Positions 33,190 through 42,911 of a stretch of 64,000 nucleotides of DNA are shown here, piece by piece. The DNA lies in the NCBI GenBank assembly GCA_963731625.1, contig CAVSWH010000023.1, positions 248,001 through 312,000 on the forward strand, given 5' to 3'. Numbering within the stretch: the stretch's first letter is position 1; each line of letters opens with the position of its first letter. This stretch comes from PALSA-555 sp963731625 (GTDB taxonomy: Bacteria > Actinomycetota > Acidimicrobiia > IMCC26256 > PALSA-555). The notes below the pieces were generated by a model. It worked only from the letters and a program-made list of their open reading frames with translations. It was not told the DNA's origin and did no database searches. The position numbers and the translations under genes are program-made.

Positions 33190-34258
33190 ATGAGCGTCGC
33201 CGTCATCACTGGTTCGGCCGGCCTGATCGGCTCGGAGGCTGCCGCGTATTTCGGTGGGCTCGGCCTCGACGTCGTAGGGATCGATAACAACCTGCGCGAG
33301 GTCTTTTTCGGAAGGGAGGGATCCACCGCATGGAATGCGCGGCGTCTACAGGCGGCGCTGGGTGGTGGGTACCGTCACCATGACTTGGATGTGCGCGACG
33401 CGCCCGCGCTCGACGCTCTGTTCGCCACTCTGGGCACCGCTGTCGTGCTTGTGATCCATACCGCCGCGCAGCCGTCGCACGACTGGGCGGCGCGCGAACC
33501 GCTCACCGACTTCGGAATCAACGCCGCGGGCACACTCAACGTGCTCGAGGCCACCCGCCGCCACTGCCCCGAGGCGGTATTCCTGTTCACCTCCACGAAC
33601 AAGGTCTATGGCGACACCCCGAACTCCCTTCCGCTCGTGGAGCTCGAGCGACGCTGGGACATAGATCGCGATCACACGTATGCGAGCGGTATACGCGAGG
33701 ACATGTCGATCGACACAAGCCTGCACAGCGTGTTTGGCGCGTCCAAGGTCGGCGGCGGACCTAATGGTGCAAGAGTACGGTCGGTACTTCGGGATGCGCA
33801 CTGCATGCTTCCGCGGTGGCACGCTCACAGGGCCAAACCACTCGGCTGCCAAACTGCACGGTTTCCTCGGATACGTGATGAAGTGCACTATGACCGGGAC
33901 GCCGTACAGCGTGTATGGATATAAGGGCAAGCAGGTTCGCGACGCGATCCACTGTCATGACCTCATCCGTGCATTCGATGCGTTCTTCCGCACGCCCCGC
34001 CATGGTGAGGTCTACAACATCGGTGGAGGGCGTACGAGTAACTGCTCCGTGCTCGAGGCGATTGATCTCTGCCAGGAGATCGTCGGTGAGCCGCTCGAGT
34101 GGTCCTACGAGGAGCGCAGCCGGGTCGGCGACCACATTTGGTGGATCGGTGACAATGGAAAGTTTGAGTCGCACCATCCCAGCTGGGCACTTGAATACAA
34201 CGTAGAGCGGATCCTCAAGGAGATGCATATGGCCAACGGGGACCGCTGGCGTCGGTGA
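33190..34258 (+). CDS. NAD-dependent sugar epimerase/dehydratase, frame broken near 33753
   Basis: About 355 residues after repair. Extended SDR: TGSAGLIGSEAAAYF, then FLFTSTNKVYGD and, after the break, RGGTLTGPNH and GYKGKQVRDAIHCHDL. One extra G in the GGCGGCGG run near 33751-33757 shifts the frame between FGASKV and the expected AADLMVQEYGRYFG. The catalytic Tyr position is occupied by Phe (FGASK), a variant I recall in a subgroup related to CDP-tyvelose/paratose 2-epimerases. It would make a nucleotide sugar for the polymer. The stop overlaps the next GTG. Confidence 0.82.
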
Positions 34259-35061
34259 TCGACTGCGGCAAACGCAATGTGCTAGGTGTCCTCGTAGACG
34301 AATGCGACTATGAGGCGGCGGTCGCGTGTGTCATCGCGGCAGGACAACGTCGCGAGCCGCTCGGAGTCACCGCCCTCGCGGTACACGGCGTGATGACCGG
34401 AGTGGACGATCCTGAGCATCGATATCGGCTGAACCAGCTCGAGCTCGTGACGGTGGACGGGCAACCCGTCCGTTGGGCCGTGAACTTGCTTTACGGAAGC
34501 GGCATGCGCGAGCGGGTCTGCGGACCACAGCTCATGCTTGAGGTGTGTGGTGCCGCGGCGGGAGACGGCTTGCCCGTCTACTTTTATGGCAGTCGACCGG
34601 AGACACTCGATCGCCTCGTCCCACTTCTGGTCGATCAGTTCCCGGGGCTCCGGGTGGCGGGGGCCGAGCCGTCGAAGTTCGGTACAACTACAGCTGCTGG
34701 CAAGCGCGAGATCGTAGACCGTATCCGCAAGTCTGACGCCCGCCTTACCTTCGTAGGGCTCGGCTGTCCACGCCAGGAGGTCTTCGCGTACGAGTATCGC
34801 GAGGCGCTCTCCATGCCCGTGCTCGCGGTAGGCGCTGCGTTCGACGTCCACGCTGGCCTGCTCAAGCGGCCTGGCCCTACGGTGCAGCGCCTCGGACTCG
34901 AGTGGGTATACCGCGTCGTGCAGGAGCCTCGGCGGCTCTTCGGCCGGTACATGAGTACGAATCCCCGGTTTCTCGCGCGCTTGGGCGCGCAGCGGCTAGG
35001 GATGTGGCACCCTGATCCGCTAGCGACCGTCCCTCCATCCGCCGACGAGCTCTACGCGTGA
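34255..35061 (+). CDS. WecG/TagA/CpsF family glycosyltransferase
   Basis: 268 residues from a GTG that overlaps the preceding stop. Family blocks are visible: LAVHGVMTGVDDPEHRYRLNQLE (with Val where many have Asn), VTVDGQPVRWA with the conserved Asp, VCGPQLMLEVC, VYFYGSRPETLDRL, LTFVGLGCPRQEVFAYE, and VGAAFDVHAGLLKRPGPTVQRLGLEWVYRV. These enzymes add an N-acetylmannosamine-type or glucosyl residue to the lipid-linked first sugar, so it is the probable second step after the priming enzyme. Confidence 0.92.
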   Translation: MIDCGKRNVLGVLVDECDYEAAVACVIAAGQRREPLGVTALAVHGVMTGVDDPEHRYRLNQLELVTVDGQPVRWAVNLLYGSGMRERVCGPQLMLEVCGAAAGDGLPVYFYGSRPETLDRLVPLLVDQFPGLRVAGAEPSKFGTTTAAGKREIVDRIRKSDARLTFVGLGCPRQEVFAYEYREALSMPVLAVGAAFDVHAGLLKRPGPTVQRLGLEWVYRVVQEPRRLFGRYMSTNPRFLARLGAQRLGMWHPDPLATVPPSADELYA

Positions 35062-35160
35062 GCGTGCTCTTCGAACGCGCCCCGGTGCCCGACACCGGGT
35101 GGGAAGGTGTCGCGCTAGCGCGAGTTTGCTGCAGTAAGTCGCCCGGGCCGTCAGCACGAC

Positions 35161-36540
35161 GTGCGCGACTGGCGGTGGCGGAGGCGGCTTTCGAGGTTGG
35201 CGGCAAAACGACGCGACCGCAGATGCGGTTGCAATGAACGGAACGCGCCATCGAGGGCTCGTCCTGCGCCCCGCGCTTCGTGGCTTGGGCAGGCCGATTC
35301 CAGGCGGCTTATCCTGACTGCGCGCGTCCTAGTCGTTCATAACCGCTACCGTTCCACGGTTCCCTCAGGCGAGAACCGGGCCGTCGAGCAACAGATCCTG
35401 CTGCTTCGCAGTGCAGGAATTCAGGTCGAGACGTACTTCCGGTCGAGTGACGAGATCGAAGGTTTCGGCCCTCTCGCGTGCGCTGGCCTCGCCTTGCGCC
35501 CGATCTACTCGCGCGAAGACGTTCATGCGTTTCGCCGCGCGATTGCGAACTTCCGACCCGAGGTTGTACATCTGCACAACCCTTACCCCCTGATCTCGCC
35601 GGCCATTGTCCGGGTCGCGCATTCCGCGGGAATCCCGGTGGTGCAGGCAGTGCACAACTTTCGGCACGTCTGCGCCTCTGGGGTGTTCTTCCGCGACGGT
35701 CGGGTCTGCGAGGACTGTCGGGAAACGTCCATGCCGTGGCCCGCGGTCGCGCACGGCTGCTATCGGGGATCGCGTGCGCAGAGTGCGGTCATGGCAACGT
35801 CCCTCATAGCGCATCGCTCGACGTGGAAGCTCGTCGACCGTTTCCTCCCTGTCAGCGACTTCGTGGCCGACTTCCTCGCCGAGATAGGCGTTCCCCGTGA
35901 GCGCATCACGGTCGTGCCCAATGCGCTACCCGACCCGGGGCCGCCAGTTCCACCGGGTGACGGGTTTCTCTTCGCTGGTCGCCTCGACCCCGAGAAAGGG
36001 GTCGGGCTCCTGCTCAATGCCTGGGAGCAATCGAACCTCGGGTCGACGACGACCCTTACGATCGCGGGCGACGGCCCTCTGCGCCAATCGGTCGAAAGTG
36101 CCGCGGCACGCCTGCCAGGTATCAGGTTCGAAGGGTTCGTTTCGAGCGCACGCGTCCGCGAACTTCTTAGAGCGTGCCGGGTCCTTGTCCTGCCTTCGCT
36201 CTGGTACGAGGCCTTGCCAACAATCGTGTTGGAGGCATTTGCGGCGGGTCGTCCCGTGCTCGCGACGACCGTCCGCACTAAGCCTGGTTTGGTCGACGAG
36301 GGCGTCGGCTGGCACGCCCCACCAGACCCGTCAGCTTTGGCCGCGGCTGCACGTGCCGTGCACGTGTCGGAGAGCGTCGACGCGCTCGGCCACGAAGCGC
36401 GGCGTCGGTACGAGACGATATTCGCACCTGAGCGGGTGCGTTCAGCGATGGTCAATCTCTATAGCGACGTGATCTTGAGATCCTCTGAGGTGATCTCGAC
36501 CGCACAGCGCCGGCGCATGAGCGCCACTGCATCGGAATGA
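35161..36540 (+). CDS. GT4 family glycosyltransferase (start uncertain)
   Basis: Up to 459 residues from GTG 35161. The first ~55 residues are Arg-rich and unlike the family, and the GT fold begins only at ARVLVVHNRYRSTVPSGENRAVE near 35320, where no good start codon is seen. Either the 5' end has another frame error or the start is unusual. The rest is typical: VVHLHNPYPLISPAIV, a Cys-containing segment (CEDCRETSMPWPAVAHGCYRG) common in this subgroup, FAGRLDPEKGVGLLL, and PSLWYEALPTIVLEAFAAGRPVLAT. Its stop overlaps the next ATG. Confidence 0.85.
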   Translation: MRDWRWRRRLSRLAAKRRDRRCGCNERNAPSRARPAPRASWLGQADSRRLILTARVLVVHNRYRSTVPSGENRAVEQQILLLRSAGIQVETYFRSSDEIEGFGPLACAGLALRPIYSREDVHAFRRAIANFRPEVVHLHNPYPLISPAIVRVAHSAGIPVVQAVHNFRHVCASGVFFRDGRVCEDCRETSMPWPAVAHGCYRGSRAQSAVMATSLIAHRSTWKLVDRFLPVSDFVADFLAEIGVPRERITVVPNALPDPGPPVPPGDGFLFAGRLDPEKGVGLLLNAWEQSNLGSTTTLTIAGDGPLRQSVESAAARLPGIRFEGFVSSARVRELLRACRVLVLPSLWYEALPTIVLEAFAAGRPVLATTVRTKPGLVDEGVGWHAPPDPSALAAAARAVHVSESVDALGHEARRRYETIFAPERVRSAMVNLYSDVILRSSEVISTAQRRRMSATASE

Positions 36541-37493
36541 AGGTCATCCATATCGTTAGCGCGCCGCGAAGCGGAAGCACTCTCTTGGATATGCTCCTCG
36601 GTTCGATCGACGGCTTCTTTTCGGGCGGCGAATTGCGATACCTCTGGCAACGTGGGGTTATTCAGCAACGTCGGTGTGGGTGCGGTCTCGGGATTTCGGA
36701 ATGCGGGCTCTGGTCGAACGTTCTAGCGGCACCGAGGCTGTCGCATCTTGACCCGCTTGACATTGTTCACTGGCAGCACAGCGTTGCTCGGGTTCGCCAC
36801 ACCCGTCGGCTGCTAAAGGCCGCCGAATTGCCTGAGCGCGATCCGCGACTCTCACGGCTAGTCGCGACGATGACTGCGCTCTATGAAGAGGCCGGGCGGA
36901 TCACTGGTGCTCGTGTCGTCGTGGACTCGTCCAAGCGTCCAGCTGACGCCGCGCTGGCCACTCTGATCCCCAGTGTTGACACCTACGTCGTGCACCTCGT
37001 GCGCGACCCTCGGGCCGTTGCGTATTCGTGGCGCCGGCGGAAGCCGGAGTTCGACCATGAGACTCGACCCGAGATGGAGCGAAGGAACGGCGTTCGTGTC
37101 GCGGCGAATTGGCTGTGGCACAATGCAGTCACCTCGCTCATCCCTCGTTACGCACCAGCAGTCCCATTTCTTCTCATTCGCTACGAGGACGTTCTCACCC
37201 GACCAGTAGCGTCGCTTACGCGGATCCTGGCCTTCGCCGGCGAGCCGGACGCCGCGCCACCCGTCCACAATCGCGTCGCCAACTTGCAACCGAACCACAC
37301 CGTCTCGGGGAACCCGAGCCGCTTCTCGACCGGTGCGGTCGACCTCTGTCTCGATGAAGAATGGCAGCGCGCGATGGGGCTCGCGCCATGGTGCGCGGTG
37401 ACTGCGATGTCACTTCCGTCAATCCGAAGATACGGCTACACCATCGGTGCCGGCGCGCCATGGGCTCGAAGTCGCGTCACCGAGCCGCTGTGA
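36537..37493 (+). CDS. Sulfotransferase (first of two in the locus)
   Basis: 318 residues; ATGA overlap with the preceding GT. The 5'-phosphosulfate loop SAPRSGSTLLDMLLG is at the N-terminus, and the 3'-phosphate motif VVHLVRDPRAVAYSWRRRKPE is near 150. CGCGLGISECGLWSNV resembles the Cys-rich loop found in bacterial carbohydrate sulfotransferases of this type. It would move sulfate from PAPS to a sugar hydroxyl of the repeat unit. No signal peptide is present, so sulfation occurs in the cytoplasm on lipid-linked intermediates. It is followed by about 400 bp without a clear gene. Confidence 0.9.
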   Translation: MKVIHIVSAPRSGSTLLDMLLGSIDGFFSGGELRYLWQRGVIQQRRCGCGLGISECGLWSNVLAAPRLSHLDPLDIVHWQHSVARVRHTRRLLKAAELPERDPRLSRLVATMTALYEEAGRITGARVVVDSSKRPADAALATLIPSVDTYVVHLVRDPRAVAYSWRRRKPEFDHETRPEMERRNGVRVAANWLWHNAVTSLIPRYAPAVPFLLIRYEDVLTRPVASLTRILAFAGEPDAAPPVHNRVANLQPNHTVSGNPSRFSTGAVDLCLDEEWQRAMGLAPWCAVTAMSLPSIRRYGYTIGAGAPWARSRVTEPL

Positions 37494-37903
37494 TCGTCTT
37501 TGACCGTGTCGGCGTCAAGTCTGTATTGCCGACTTCGTGTGGGTGATTGAGTGAACTCCCTCCCGGCTCGAGTGGAACTGCGCGGCGTGTCCATCAATGC
37601 AGGAGACGGCGCGGATTCTGTCGAGGAGATGGCGTCTTGGGCAATGACGAAAAGCCCGGCGCAGCCTGCGACGTCCTTCGCAGTGAGGTCGGCTAGCCGC
37701 CGGACCGCGTGGTGGTACTTGCGAAACGATCCGGCGCTCATTCGCGCGGTACCGGTCCAGGAATTCGGTACGGGAAGCCTCGTGCCTCCTCGTGTCCTAG
37801 TCCACAACATGTGCCGCAATGTGCTTCCTTTGCCTTCTCGACTGTGCCTTGGCTTGCCCAGTACGCGATCCGCCCTCGGTTCGCTCATCGTCGACGGTGG
37901 CCC
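37494..37903. other. Intergenic stretch before the flippase gene
   Basis: About 410 bp. A 118-codon frame from GTG 37551 to TGA 37907 overlaps the flippase start (TTGA) as coupled genes do, but its composition looks like non-coding DNA and I recognise no family. A minus-strand frame crosses the same stretch. Neither is annotated as a gene. Confidence 0.4.
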
Positions 37904-39200
37904 TTGAGCAGTTTGCGGCGTCAGGGCGCCTGGGCCGTGGTCGATCAAGTGCTCTCTTCGGGGACCAACTTCGTTCCTGCGCTTCTCTTGGCTCGGGAGC
38001 TCGGGCCCGCGGGTTTCGGGGCCTTCTCCCTCGCATTTCTCGCGTGGTTCGGTGCCCTCTCGACTTTCAGAAGTGGCCTCATGCAGCCGTACACGCTGGC
38101 GGCTGCTTCGCTCGAGGGAGCGGAGTGGCGGGACATCACGAGCCAAGCGAGCGGCGTGGTGGTGCTCGGCGGAGTCATCCTTGGCGGCGCCTTTGGCATC
38201 GCTGGAGTGATTGTCGGGGCTTCGTCAAACCTCGGACAGGCCCTGCTTGCAGTCGCGGTGCTCGCGCCGGGCCTCGCTCTTCAAGAGTTCTGGCGTGTCG
38301 CGTCGTTCGCTGCACAGCGGGCGAGGACGGCCGCCGCAAATGACTCCTTGTGGGCCATCGGCCAAGTGGTCGCGTTCGCCGTCGTGCTCTCGACCGGGAA
38401 GGTCACCGTTGCGGGAGGCCTGTTCGCATGGGGGGTAGGCGCTTGGGTCGCGGCCGGCCTCGGAGTCCTGCAGCTCTCCGTGATACCCAGAATTGAGCAT
38501 GGCGTCGCTCCGCTGGGCACGAAAGTGGGCTCGTATCGGTGCATGGTTCACCGCGACGACTGCCATGTACTGGATTGGCTCCTTGGCGATTGCGATCCTT
38601 ATCGCTGCGAATATTGGAAGCGCGGGCCTCGGGCTGTTTCGGACGGTCCAGCTCCTCTTTGGGCCCGTGCAGCTCCTCACGATCGGGGCTGAGATGGTCT
38701 TCTTGCCGTACTTGGTTCGAGCCATGACGCGGACACTCGCGACCGGCGTTGGCGAGAGCGGGCGCTATTCACTGGTGATGGCAGGTTCAATCGCGGCCTA
38801 CGGTTTGATCTTGGTGGTCGTCGCCCCAGTGGTACTAACGAAGGTCTTCGGCACCGCATACGCCGCCGCCAACGTTCTCGTGGTACCGATGCTGGTTGCC
38901 TGCACTCTTGATGCGTTGTGGAGCGGTCCAGCACTGTTTCTGCGGGCCCGTGCGAAGGGGGCGAGACTTCTCGTCGGTCAGGCGGCCTACACGACCGTGC
39001 GGGTTGGCGCAGTTACGGTGCTCGTCGGCGTCGCCGGACTGCGCGGTGCCGGCTGGGGTCTCGCGATTGGAAGTGGCGTCGCTGCGTTCGTCTTCTGGAC
39101 TCAGATCGTGCTCGCAACGACAGAGGAGCGGAGGCACCCTGATGCAGTCGAACGCAAGGTGTCGAGCCTCCCACACTCGGTTGAGGCCGGCGGAGCGTGA
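37904..39200 (+). CDS. Wzx-like oligosaccharide flippase, frame broken near 38505
   Basis: About 431 residues after repair, from TTG 37904. The family start is visible (AWAVVDQVLSSGTNFVPALLLARELGP... read as two parts), with helices through SVIPRIEHG. One extra base near 38500-38515 then shifts the frame, and the protein goes on as SLRWARKWARIGAWFTATTA and further helices (LAIAILIAANIGSAGLGLF; YLVRAMTR; VLVGVAGLRGAGWGLAIGSG). About 12-14 membrane helices in total fit the Wzx/MATE fold that moves lipid-linked repeat units across the membrane. It ends 3 bp before the second sulfotransferase. Confidence 0.82.
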
Positions 39201-39203
39201 TCC

Positions 39204-40184
39204 GTGAATGATCGCTTCGATTCCGAACCCGTAGTCGTCCTCTACATCGGTGGTGACGGCCGCAGCGGGAGCACAATGCTCGCCGCGCTGCTTGGCAATC
39301 ACGAAGGCTTCTTCCCCATTGGCGAGTTTCGCAAGGTCTGGCGGGCGTTGACAAACGACGAGCTCTGCGGCTGCGGCGAGTCCTTTTCGCGTTGCGAGTT
39401 CTGGCGTCGAGTTGGGGAGCGCGTGTTTGGTGGTTGGGATCGAATCGACGCCGGTGCCCTGGTTTCAGCCGACCGCCACTTCGTGCGCCATCGGCGCCTG
39501 CCCTCGGCGATCGTCGCTTTATGGAGAGGCGCTCAGAATGATGACTTGACTCAGTACTGTCGAGTTCTTGCTCACCTCTACGCCGCTGTGAGAGACGTAT
39601 CCGGCTGTTCCGTCATTGTCGACTCGACGAAGGACCCGCCCTATGCGTTTCTTCTTCGTGGGGTGCCGGGCCTCGATTTGCGCTTCGTTCATTTAGTGCG
39701 GGATAGCAGAGGCGTAGCGTACTCGTGGGGAAAGAAAAGGATAAGGCTCCCAGAGAGTGTCCACAATCCCGCCTTGGCCTTCATGCCGAGCGCAGGCCCA
39801 TGGTGGTCCGGACTCAAGTGGCTCGTGACGAATGTGACCTTCTCGTGTGTAACGCGAGCCACGCGGCGACGAGTCGTCAAGTATGAGGAGCTCATGTCCG
39901 AACCAGCGCAAGAGATCCCGCGCATTCTTCGCCTCGCTGCCGAGGGTCGACTCTCTCCAAGTGGACCGCCCGAGGATTGCCGGGATTTCAAATACCTCCC
40001 GTTTCACACAATCGGCGGGAACCCTGTCCGGTTCAAGGAGGGCAGGATCAGCCTCCACGGCGACTACGAATGGAAGACCAAGATGCGCCTGTCGCACAAG
40101 CTGGTCGTCACCGTGCTCACGTCGCCGCTGCTGCTCGTGTACGGCTACGTCGGTGTCCCTGCAAGGCTGGGGCGCTCCGCGTAG
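39204..40184 (+). CDS. Sulfotransferase (second of two in the locus)
   Basis: 326 residues from GTG 39204. The PAPS loop is GGDGRSGSTMLAALLGNHEG, with Asp-Gly-Arg in place of the Ala-Pro-Arg of the first enzyme; the 3'-phosphate motif is FVHLVRDSRGVAYSWGKKR. LCGCGESFSRCEFWRRVG is the same Cys loop type. The two enzymes are clearly related but diverged, so they may sulfate different positions. A short inverted repeat (GAGAC/GTCTC, 40197-40214) follows the stop and may be part of a terminator. Confidence 0.9.
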   Translation: MNDRFDSEPVVVLYIGGDGRSGSTMLAALLGNHEGFFPIGEFRKVWRALTNDELCGCGESFSRCEFWRRVGERVFGGWDRIDAGALVSADRHFVRHRRLPSAIVALWRGAQNDDLTQYCRVLAHLYAAVRDVSGCSVIVDSTKDPPYAFLLRGVPGLDLRFVHLVRDSRGVAYSWGKKRIRLPESVHNPALAFMPSAGPWWSGLKWLVTNVTFSCVTRATRRRVVKYEELMSEPAQEIPRILRLAAEGRLSPSGPPEDCRDFKYLPFHTIGGNPVRFKEGRISLHGDYEWKTKMRLSHKLVVTVLTSPLLLVYGYVGVPARLGRSA

Positions 40185-40234
40185 CGACGGCTTGGGGAGA
40201 CGAGGATGTGTCTCATCCGCTCGCTCACCACGCA

Positions 40235-40266
40235 CAGCGGGCCGTACAATGCGCAGCGGGCCGTAC
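40235..40266. repeat. Short direct repeat CAGCGGGCCGTAC, two copies
   Basis: Identical 13-mers at 40235-40247 and 40254-40266, 19 bp apart, in the 205-bp gap before the deacetylase gene. It may be a regulator binding site or chance. Confidence 0.4.
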
Positions 40267-40389
40267 CATCACGGAAGTTGTAGCAGTTAGGCCGGCGCGT
40301 GGAAGCGCTGACGGTCGTCGCCGGCGACGACAAGACGATCTGGGCGGTTACCGCGGGCTGTTAGATCGGGTCCAAGGTACGAAGTCATC

Positions 40390-41154
40390 ATGGACCGATC
40401 CACACGGCAATCGATAGACCGTGGGTCGAGAGTCGGAGGTCCAGAGACGGTGGGGTTGCTCGCTCGGGGTTCCTCGAATGGAAGGGTGCTCGTCTACCAC
40501 CAGACGGAACCATCGCACTTCTTGCGTCAGATTGACGAGATTTCCCGGAAGTTCGAATTCGTAGACATCAGCTCTGCCATCCAAAGAATGCAAGGCAGGC
40601 CGCCGGCTGATGCGCGGAACTGCTTCGCTCTCGTTACATTCGACGACGGTCATCGGGACTTCCTCGATGTGATGGACGATCTCCTGCTTCTCCGGGTTCC
40701 GGCATGTCTGTACATCACCAGGCGGTGGCTGGGGCGCCCCGGATATCTTCAAGCGAGTGAGGTGCGCTCCATCTCACAGGGGTTCGATGTCGGGTCGCAC
40801 ACACTTTCTCACCCGAGACTCCTCGACCTCGATGAGAGTCAGATCGCCCAGGAACTCGAAGGTTCGAGGCACTACCTCGAAGACCTGATCGGGAAGCCGG
40901 TGGTGCACTTCGCGGCTCCATTCGGTGGTCCCTCGAGCTTCGATCTGAACGCTATGCGAGTCGCAGGGAGAGCGGGATACAAGACCTTCCGGACGACGTT
41001 TCGAGGTTGGAACAGACCCAAGTCTCGGGAGTACTCGGGTCTTCAACTGCTGCGAGCCGACGTGGTTCGCGACTGGTACCCGTCGTGGCGCCTCAGGCTC
41101 ACTCTCGCTGGAGCGCTCGACTGGCGAGCGTGGTACCGCCTGCGTAACCGCTAG
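40390..41154 (+). CDS. Polysaccharide deacetylase (NodB homology)
   Basis: 254 residues from ATG. NodB motifs are visible: LVTFDDGHRDFLDV (metal Asp pair), DVGSHTLSHPRLLDL (two metal His) and HFAAPFGGPSSFD. The N-terminal VLVYHQTEPSHFLRQID matches the usual opening of the domain. It probably N-deacetylates an amino sugar of the exopolysaccharide. No signal peptide is seen in this start, although the first ~30 residues are unlike the family and may be leader. The spacing to the next gene is about 80 bp. Confidence 0.88.
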   Translation: MDRSTRQSIDRGSRVGGPETVGLLARGSSNGRVLVYHQTEPSHFLRQIDEISRKFEFVDISSAIQRMQGRPPADARNCFALVTFDDGHRDFLDVMDDLLLLRVPACLYITRRWLGRPGYLQASEVRSISQGFDVGSHTLSHPRLLDLDESQIAQELEGSRHYLEDLIGKPVVHFAAPFGGPSSFDLNAMRVAGRAGYKTFRTTFRGWNRPKSREYSGLQLLRADVVRDWYPSWRLRLTLAGALDWRAWYRLRNR

Positions 41155-41237
41155 CCGCTTGATTGTGGCCCTGGACCTGTCGGAGGCGGAACGGGTGCCT
41201 GGGACGTAGGGTGGTGGGTCCTCAACCGACGAGAGCA

Positions 41238-42416
41238 ATGACAATTGCGGATCGACCATCCGTAGCATTGCTTACGAACGCCCCTGCGCCGTATCGAACA
41301 CCATTCCTCAACGAACTTTCAAAGCATTGCCGATTACTGGTGGTCTTCGAAACGAGGCGCCAACCGGGTCGGGAATGGGCGGTGGATGAAAGAGAGTTCG
41401 AGTTTCAGTGGGTGTTCACGCGGGCATTGTCGATCCCGCGCCCGATTGGGCGTCACGGCTTCCGAAGAGTGGTCCACATTCCTCTAAACGTCGTGTCGGT
41501 GCTCAACCGTTTTCGACCCGACGTCGTGGTCTCAGACCAGCTGGGGGCTCGCACTGCCTCGGCGGTGGCGTTCTGCAGGCTCTACAAGCGCCCGTTGATC
41601 ATCTGGTGGGAAGGTACTCCCCACACCGAAGACGGGACGAGCGCGCTGACGGCAGTCCTTCGGAGGAGGCTGCTGCAGCGCGCAGCTCGAGCGTGGGGTG
41701 ACGGCGAAGGGTCCGCGAATTCTCTGACGGGATACGGCGTGCCACAGTCGCGCATAGATCTCGGTATGACTGGAACGGACACGCCTCGCTGGCGAAGAGA
41801 GGTGGAGCGCGCACGCGGTATGACACGTTCCGCTCTCCGCGAACGACACGGCCTGAGGGGCACCGTCATCCTCTTCGTCGGGCGCCTGACGGAACTCAAG
41901 GGAATTCCGGAGCTCTTAGCAGCACTGAGCCTCCTTGCCGAGGACTGTGACCTGCCGGCCTGGAGTGCGCTCTTCGTCGGATCGGGACCGCTGGTCCACA
42001 ATGTCGAAGCATGGGCGCAGCTTCATCCAGCTGTGCCAGTCGCCGTGGCGGGATTCGTGCAGCCTCCCGACCTGGCCCAGTACTACGCGGCGGCAGACCT
42101 CTTCGCCATGCCGACCCTCATCGACCGTTGGGCTCTCGTGTGTCTTGACGCGTTGGTCGCCGGGATCCCCCAGGTGACCTCCTCGCTCGCCGGCGCGGCC
42201 GAGCTCGTCACGTCGAGCGAGATCGGTTCCGTCGTCGACCCACGGGATGCTCGGTCCCTGGCGCATCAGCTTGCCCATCGGATCCGAATGGGCCCCAAAC
42301 GGGTTCCTGAAGCGCTCCGCGATCACGCCACGATCGAGTGGTCGCCGGTGGCCATGGGCGAACGTGCGATGTCGTCAATTCGCTCAGCGATCGGTGACCG
42401 ACCGTACAGCCCTTGA
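41238..42416 (+). CDS. GT4 family glycosyltransferase
   Basis: 392 residues from ATG 41238, chosen as the first codon before VALLTNAPAPYRTPFLNEL. The N-terminal domain has VVSDQLGARTASAVAF and LIIWWEGTPHTEDG. The donor domain has LFVGRLTELKGIPELL, FVGSGPLVHNV, and a variant E-x7-E region in ADLFAMPTLIDRWALVCLDALVAGIPQVTS, where Asp replaces the first Glu, as is frequent in this subgroup. It is the last glycosyltransferase of the locus. Confidence 0.9.
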   Translation: MTIADRPSVALLTNAPAPYRTPFLNELSKHCRLLVVFETRRQPGREWAVDEREFEFQWVFTRALSIPRPIGRHGFRRVVHIPLNVVSVLNRFRPDVVVSDQLGARTASAVAFCRLYKRPLIIWWEGTPHTEDGTSALTAVLRRRLLQRAARAWGDGEGSANSLTGYGVPQSRIDLGMTGTDTPRWRREVERARGMTRSALRERHGLRGTVILFVGRLTELKGIPELLAALSLLAEDCDLPAWSALFVGSGPLVHNVEAWAQLHPAVPVAVAGFVQPPDLAQYYAAADLFAMPTLIDRWALVCLDALVAGIPQVTSSLAGAAELVTSSEIGSVVDPRDARSLAHQLAHRIRMGPKRVPEALRDHATIEWSPVAMGERAMSSIRSAIGDRPYSP

Positions 42417-42908
42417 ACAACTTGGCAATGGTGCGACACGGGATCGAGGGAACTACCGCCATGCGGTCCCGCGCCAGTTACCGGTATGTACTCGATGTGT
42501 TCGTTAAGGTTCGAAACCTTCTTGGTGAATCGTTATTCGGCCGCCCGTTCTTACCTTCGAGTTTGAGATGCCGCCTGAGCTCGTAGGTGTAACGACTCTG
42601 AGAGCTCCAGGTGAAACAGCGCGGCGGCGAGATGCCTTCGTTGACCATCGGGTTGTTCACCAAGCCGCCAATGAGGTCGCGAACCGGTGAGGGTGCATGC
42701 CGAAGCTGGCGTTGGGCGCGCGAACTCATGAACCGAGGGACACGGCACCGCGGCGCACGGCCGTAAGTTATGCGCCGACCACACGCGCTAGTTTCGAGCG
42801 TCGGCGCTGGAAGGTCCGAGTGGAATTAAGCACCGTGTCCGATGAGGGCCCGCGTCGTCGGAGCCCCTGTGTGACCGCCGCGCGGCCAGCCTGTGGGGTC
42901 TGACGCGC
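42417..42908. other. Intergenic region, relatively AT-rich, with a palindrome
   Basis: About 490 bp without a convincing gene. It has a perfect inverted repeat AAGGTT-CGA-AACCTT at 42506-42520 within the most AT-rich part, a possible operator or terminator stem. Short open frames on both strands match nothing I recognise. Confidence 0.45.
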
Positions 42909-42911
42909 GTG

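Noticed and set aside
37436..38146. A 236-codon minus-strand frame in the gap before the flippase
   Set aside because: It overlaps the flippase start and no family is recognised; treated as chance.
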